This document shows, in pieces, positions 59,701 to 64,000 of a stretch of 64,000 nucleotides of DNA. The stretch lies in assembly GCA_029834535.1 (NCBI GenBank), contig JAQMWT010000595.1:1-64000 (forward strand), in the 5' to 3' direction. The notes beneath the pieces are model-generated. The model ran no database searches. It saw only the letters and a program-made list of their open reading frames with translations, and had not been told where the DNA came from. A program made the position numbers and the translations under genes. The DNA comes from Chrysophaeum taylorii. Taxonomy: Eukaryota > Sar > Pelagophyceae > Pelagomonadales > Pelagomonadaceae. Numbering within the stretch: position 1 is the stretch's first letter; every line of letters starts with the position of its first letter.

Positions 59701-61146
59701 AACGGTGAGATCGGGGACGCCGACGACTACGGCACCGCCTCCGGCATCATCGGTGCTACGGGCGTCGACACTACGGCCGCTACCTCAACGTTCAAGCGCG
59801 CCAAAGCACCGTCCCGAAAGCCGACAATCACCGACCTTGACAGGCTCGACGCGATCCCGCGAGCTGCTCTCTCCAAGCTTGTCCACGAAACGCAGTCTGC
59901 CACGCTCGCCTCGGCGTTGCCACGCCTCGCCGCCAAGCTCAAAGACGCCTCATCTCGCGGAGCCGCCACCACGCTGCGAGATCTGTTGCTCACTGACGCC
60001 GCCGCCGTTGACGAGAGAATCTCGATGACTGACGTCCAGGCACTCGCCGTAAACTGGCGAGGTGCCGCTTGTCTCGTCCCCGCAGATGCCACGAAACGTG
60101 AGCTCCTGGCCGCCGCTGCATCGCTCGCTCTCCGATTCGAGCGCTCGCTCGATACACTCAAGACCTACGAGCTCGAGGCCCTCTCCGCCTTTCTCGACGT
60201 CGCCAAGCTGCGACTGCCGTTCGATAGCGAAGACGGTTCAATGCTCCGCGCCATGGTCATCGTTCCTGGCAGACCAGCCTTGAGCCGCAAGATGATGATG
60301 CAGCTCATCTCGGTGTTCCTCGCTTGGCCGAGGCAGTCTGCGCTCTTTTTCGTGTCAATGCCAGCGAAATATCTCCGCTACAAGGACGTCGAAGCTGCCG
60401 AGAAGGCCGTGGACACGCTTAAACGCGGCCGCAAGAAAGACAACGCTCTAATGCGCGCGGCCAAGGCACTGCGCGCCGAGTTTGAGAAGCGCGTCGAGTT
60501 CGCGTACGGAGGGGGGTCGTCAAGTTATGTATTCTTGTACACGCTCATTCCTGCCTCAGTTGCTGGCCAGCTCAATCTGCCAATCAAGACGGGCAGTGTC
60601 ATCATCCCCCCAACCGAGACGTGCAGGATCGCGGCTGTCGCGGATGCCACGCTCAAGATCGTCAGCACCCAACAGCACAATCGCTTTGTTACAGACCCAA
60701 GCTTCATGGCCCTCGGAGACGACTGGGTCCTATGCAACAAGTGCAATCAGTGGCGCCGCTTACCTGTCTGGGTCGCGCCCAACAGTCTCGGACCAAAATG
60801 GTACTGCTCCGACAGGCTAGGGACGTTGTGCAGCTCGCCGCTCGATACCGGCGCTGCCGAAGTCGCAGAGCAAGAAGGCACCGTCTCTACTTTCGAACTC
60901 GCGCGTCGCAGACGCGAGGAAGTGAGCCAGCGCCAAAGAGAGTCCGTGATGCGCCAACAGCAACTGATCACGGCAATGTTCGCGGAGAAACCCAAACCCC
61001 AGTCAAGCATCGCAGTCGCACCGACCCCTCCGTCGGAAAATCCCTCGAACCTGAAGGGATTCGTCGCGCACTCCCCAAAGCGACCGCTGGCCTCCCCAAA
61101 GCAGCCTTTAGGCATGCGCAACGACAACGTCATCGATCTCACCTGA
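56794..61146 (+). CDS. SNF2-family chromatin remodeller with PHD and CW zinc fingers, three exons
   Basis: Exons 56794-58524, 58581-58687 and 58743-61146 join through introns of 56 and 55 nt (GTACAC...GTAG and GTGAGC...TCAG) into about 1413 residues. The joins rebuild NPQADLQ + [19 protein letters not shown] and VQRAEHK + [11 protein letters not shown], conserved in ISWI/SMARCA-type ATPases. ATPase motifs: [15 protein letters not shown] (about 177), [40 protein letters not shown] (about 491) and [15 protein letters not shown]. Residues about 813-895 are an extended PHD finger ([36 protein letters not shown]). Residues about 1270-1320 are a CW finger ([16 protein letters not shown]...KWYCSD), a fold that reads methylated H3K4. 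PHD plus CW suggest targeting to histone marks. Confidence 0.93.
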
Positions 61147-61866
61147 ACACAATTCCAGCTGCCAAATGTTCGCCCTCTCGTGGGTGGGCGCTTTGCGCTC
61201 GAGCAGCGCAAGTGACGGGTCCCGAATCACTGAGATGTGCGCAGCATTTTCAAACTGCACGAAACTCATCAGAAAATATACTCAGACGAACTCAGCGTGT
61301 GCACGCGTGTCGTGATAAACCCACAACATTCGCATTCGGCAATCATCCGCGCTTCAACGTGCCCAGTATTGCCGTGCTGAGACTCACCCCGCCAAACCTC
61401 CCGCACCACGGACTCTGCCTTGTTTGCAAGGCACGCATCAACGGATCCAGACCGCACGGAGGCATCCCGGTTTCCCTCCGCAGGTGCAGCCTCCGAGGAC
61501 CGTCTATGATCATAGTAAACACAATAAGTTCATCCAGGAGGCGCCGCAGATAAGCGGCCGTCCTAATAGTATGCAGAAGCATGCGTAGACACCCAGATCC
61601 CGAGAGGCGAGAGTGCTCCGACCCCAAACCACCAAAGGATCAACGGCAGCTCAAATTATTCCAAGAACATTCTTCGGAGCTTTTTTGTGAAATCGAAGTC
61701 GATAACGATCATTCCGATTCCGTAACGGAACCAACAACCACGACTCTTTGTGATGATGCAAAGCTAAGAACTTGATCGACGCATTCATAACGAACGCATC
61801 CGATCTCAAACCTTCAGATCAAACCATCCAAAAGACAACCCGAAACTGCCACCAAGCCAACAAACT
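61147..61866. other. Spacer between SNF2 gene and pirin
   Basis: About 720 bp. Only short, unrecognised open frames; no gene supported. Confidence 0.6.
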
Positions 61867-62724
61867 ATGGTGCTCTTCAGCTCCACAAACTACGTACCGC
61901 GGCTGTCGGCTATCCGCAAGGTTCCCTCTCCAAACTTATTCGTAAGCGAGCCGCCTCCACAATGGTTCGGCAACGGGCCCAACGCGGCGAACGACCCGGC
62001 GTGGTCAAACGAGAACTGGCTCAAGTCCCGATTCCACTTCTCGTTTGCCGAGTACGCGAGTGGCCCACAGCAGTTCGGCGTGCTCCGCGTGATGAACGAC
62101 GACCTCGTCCAGCCACACCGCGCCTTTGGCACGCACCCGCATCGCGACATGGAAATCGTGACGTACGTCGTCGACGGCGAGCTGACCCACAAGGACACGG
62201 AAGGGAACGAGGAGACGCTGGGCCGCGGCTCGGTGCAGTTCATGTCGGCGGGCACCGGAATCATGCACAGCGAAGGCAACCCGCAGGGCGACAAGCCGCT
62301 GCGGTTCGTCCAGTCGTGGATCACGCCTCGTAAAAAGGGCCTCAAGCCGAACTACGGCTCGGCCACCGGCACCGATTGCGACCGCAAAGACCAGTGGTGT
62401 CGAGTTGTTGCCGACTGGAACGACCCGACGGCCTCGGACGTCAAGGTTCGCGTGCACCAAGATGTCAACGGCTACGCGGCGGAAACGTCTAAGGAGCTCG
62501 AGTTTGAGCTCGCGGAAGGCCGCCAAGCTTATTGCTTGTGCGTTGAAGGTGCTGTCACCGTCGGCGACGACGCAAAGGGAACCTCGCTCGAGCGCCACGA
62601 CGCCGTCGAGCTCTACGGCCCGCTCAAGCTCCGCTTTCAGCCTAAGGACACGACGCACCTCCTCATGTACGAGATGGCCGCCGATGCTCGTGGTTCTGGC
62701 CGCCGCGACGCTGAAGACGCCTGA
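61867..62724 (+). CDS. Pirin family protein
   Basis: The product has 285 residues. The N-terminal cupin shows FAEYASGPQQFGVLRVMNDD, HPHRDMEIVTYVVDGELTH (metal-binding His pair and Glu) and QFMSAGTGIMHSEGNP with another His. The C-terminal cupin part follows (VHQDVNGYAAETSKELEFEL, YCLCVEGAVTV). The HPHRDMEIVTY motif and length fit YhhW/pirin-like proteins, which include quercetin 2,3-dioxygenases and transcription co-factors; the activity here is not known. Codon use and GC content resemble the neighbours. Confidence 0.92.
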   Translation: MVLFSSTNYVPRLSAIRKVPSPNLFVSEPPPQWFGNGPNAANDPAWSNENWLKSRFHFSFAEYASGPQQFGVLRVMNDDLVQPHRAFGTHPHRDMEIVTYVVDGELTHKDTEGNEETLGRGSVQFMSAGTGIMHSEGNPQGDKPLRFVQSWITPRKKGLKPNYGSATGTDCDRKDQWCRVVADWNDPTASDVKVRVHQDVNGYAAETSKELEFELAEGRQAYCLCVEGAVTVGDDAKGTSLERHDAVELYGPLKLRFQPKDTTHLLMYEMAADARGSGRRDAEDA

Positions 62725-62843
62725 GCCATTGTCGATATCACTTCGCTCGTAATCTCGCTCGAGCCCCAACACCAAGGCTGGCCCCGTCTTTGGGCTCTTG
62801 GCGAGGACACTGCGCCCCTCTGCATTGAGATCCCCTTTTGACT

Positions 62844-62965
62844 CTTTGCAATGAGCTAACTAAATAACTAACTAGAGGCCAGCCCAATGCATGGGGCGTA
62901 GGCCCTTTGCAATGAGCTAACTAAATAACTAACTAGAGGCCAGCCCAATGCATGGGGCGTAGGCT
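62844..62965. repeat. Two tandem copies of a 61-bp repeat
   Basis: CTTTGCAATGAGCTAACTAA...ATGCATGGGGCGTAGG occurs at 62844-62904 and again at 62905-62965, essentially identical. It abuts the 3' end of the LINE reading frame and is probably part of the element's 3' tail. Confidence 0.9.
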
Positions 62966-64000
62966 CATCCCAGCGCCGCGGCGCGTGGGACGAGGGCGAT
63001 GAGACGGGGGGGATAGAAAGGGGGATTAAGGACGAGTTGATTTGTTGTCGCTAGTTGCCACGGTTTCGAGCGAGGGAGTACCAGGTCGCGCGGGGTATAT
63101 TGAACTTGCGGAGTGACTTGTTGAGACCACGGCCGTACGTGAACTGTGGGGACCCGCGGGGACGTTTGGAGGCGCACCATTTTCCGAGGGAGGCGATGCC
63201 AGGGCATGCGGGCAACGTGGCCTGCCCAGCGACGTTTTCGGCGCGAGATGTAGATGTCGATAGTCTCCAAGCCGAGGCGCCGGAAGAGGGTTGAAGTTTC
63301 GATATGATGTTGCCAGGTCTGGCGACGTGTAACGCGGCACATCGCGCGTGCGCATTGTGCGTGAAAGCATCGTAGACGATTTAGACAAACAACCTCGGTT
63401 AGGCACCAAGATTCCGCACCGGGAAGGAGGATGGCGAGGATATGACCGACGTCGACAGTTCGTTTGGCTCGGGCAGAGACGTGTTTCGAGGCAAAAACGT
63501 AGTGACGGAGCGCACCGAAAGCCGCTGCCGCCTTCTTTAGACGAGAGTCAGCGTCCTCGGAGTCACTGCAGTTGCGAGAGAGTATAGAGCCTATGTATTT
63601 GATTGTCGCCACCACGGGGATATGTCGGCCGTCACCTACGTCTAAGTCGGAGAGGTCGGCACCATCGTAGGTTGTCGGATCATTGTAGAGAATGCCTGGC
63701 CTGGCTTGGCGACAACCGGTATCTCGGATTTCAACTCCTTCCCTGCTTGGAGGTCACACGTTTGGACTTCCATACCCCATCTGGCAAAATGCTGGATGAG
63801 ACGGGGCGTCACCTCATTCACAGCACGATGATCGCGAAATGGGAACGCCACATCATCTGCGTACGCTGACTCATCGAGTGCGACTTCCTCAGTGCGGCAT
63901 TTTTCGTTGTAGCGACGTCCAGTGAGTATATCATAATGCTTCGTCTTGAAAACGCATGCTGGTTCCCGACCTTCACGACGTCGCCATGAAATGGTCAAGG
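62965..64000 (-). mobile_element. LINE-type (non-LTR) retrotransposon, 3' part of reverse transcriptase, truncated by window end
   Basis: The minus strand encodes the YADD box of reverse transcriptase (SAYADDVAF at about 63868-63846). After a frame shift near 63690-63710 it continues ILYNDPTTYDGADLSDLDVG, PVVATIKYIGSILSRNCSDS, DSRLKKAAAAFGALRHYVF and LPGAESWCLTEV. It ends with the RRKRRWAGHVARMPWHRLPR block typical of the region after the polymerase domain in non-LTR elements. The 5' part lies beyond 64000. One frameshift makes this copy defective. It is an ordinary cellular retrotransposon. Confidence 0.88.

Overview
The window is nuclear DNA of a photosynthetic eukaryote. Protein-coding genes lie on both strands with no operon-like runs. 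Several are split by very short GT-AG introns (37 to 56 nt where I could fix the boundaries), coding DNA is GC-rich, and triplet repeats are common. The gene set is eukaryotic: AP-1 gamma, ORC5, RFC5, CCR4-NOT NOT3/5, CK2 beta, a PSTAIRE CDK, eIF1A and RPL35. A nucleus-encoded photosystem II protein (Psb28) starts with an ER-type signal peptide followed by Phe, the bipartite plastid signal of algae with secondary red plastids. A stramenopile alga, perhaps a pelagophyte, is my best guess; the sequence alone does not give the species.

Layout. Positions 1-4770 hold a tandem array of roughly 1-kb units, each with the same dead C-terminal piece of a Helitron-type PIF1 helicase. One more unit sits alone at 36204-37138. 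From 5.0 to 13.0 kb come a Popeye-like cNMP-binding protein, AP-1 gamma, a DUF1279 membrane protein, psb28, a DUF1764 protein and a DUF6817 protein. From 13.5 to 24.5 kb come a heat-shock factor with two DNA-binding domains, a gamma-glutamylcyclotransferase-like protein, a type II thioesterase fused to malonyl-CoA:ACP transacylase, a calpain with ubiquitin-interacting-like repeats, and an STK16-like kinase. From 26 to 35 kb lie ORC5, a cation-efflux transporter, a PfpI/DJ-1 protein, RPL35, CK2 beta and RFC5. From 37 to 46.5 kb lie NOT3/5, a CDK, an endonuclease/exonuclease/phosphatase-fold protein, an SbmA/BacA-type ABC transporter and eIF1A. A hAT transposase remnant follows at about 46.7-48.0 kb, then an EF-hand membrane protein with a frame break. 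The right end holds PEP carboxykinase, a TPR-sulfotransferase-like protein, a large SNF2-PHD-CW chromatin remodeller, a pirin and the 3' part of a LINE-type reverse transcriptase running off the window.

The genes do not form one pathway. They are a dense set of housekeeping genes (replication, translation, mRNA decay, cell cycle, trafficking, plastid function) broken by transposon-derived islands. The strongest candidates for something undescribed are protein architectures: the thioesterase-transacylase fusion, the double-DBD heat-shock factor, the double Popeye-like protein and the SNF2-PHD-CW fusion. The best non-protein signal is the Helitron-helicase array, whose inactivating frameshifts appear shared by its copies. 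I recognised no rRNA, tRNA or CRISPR array.
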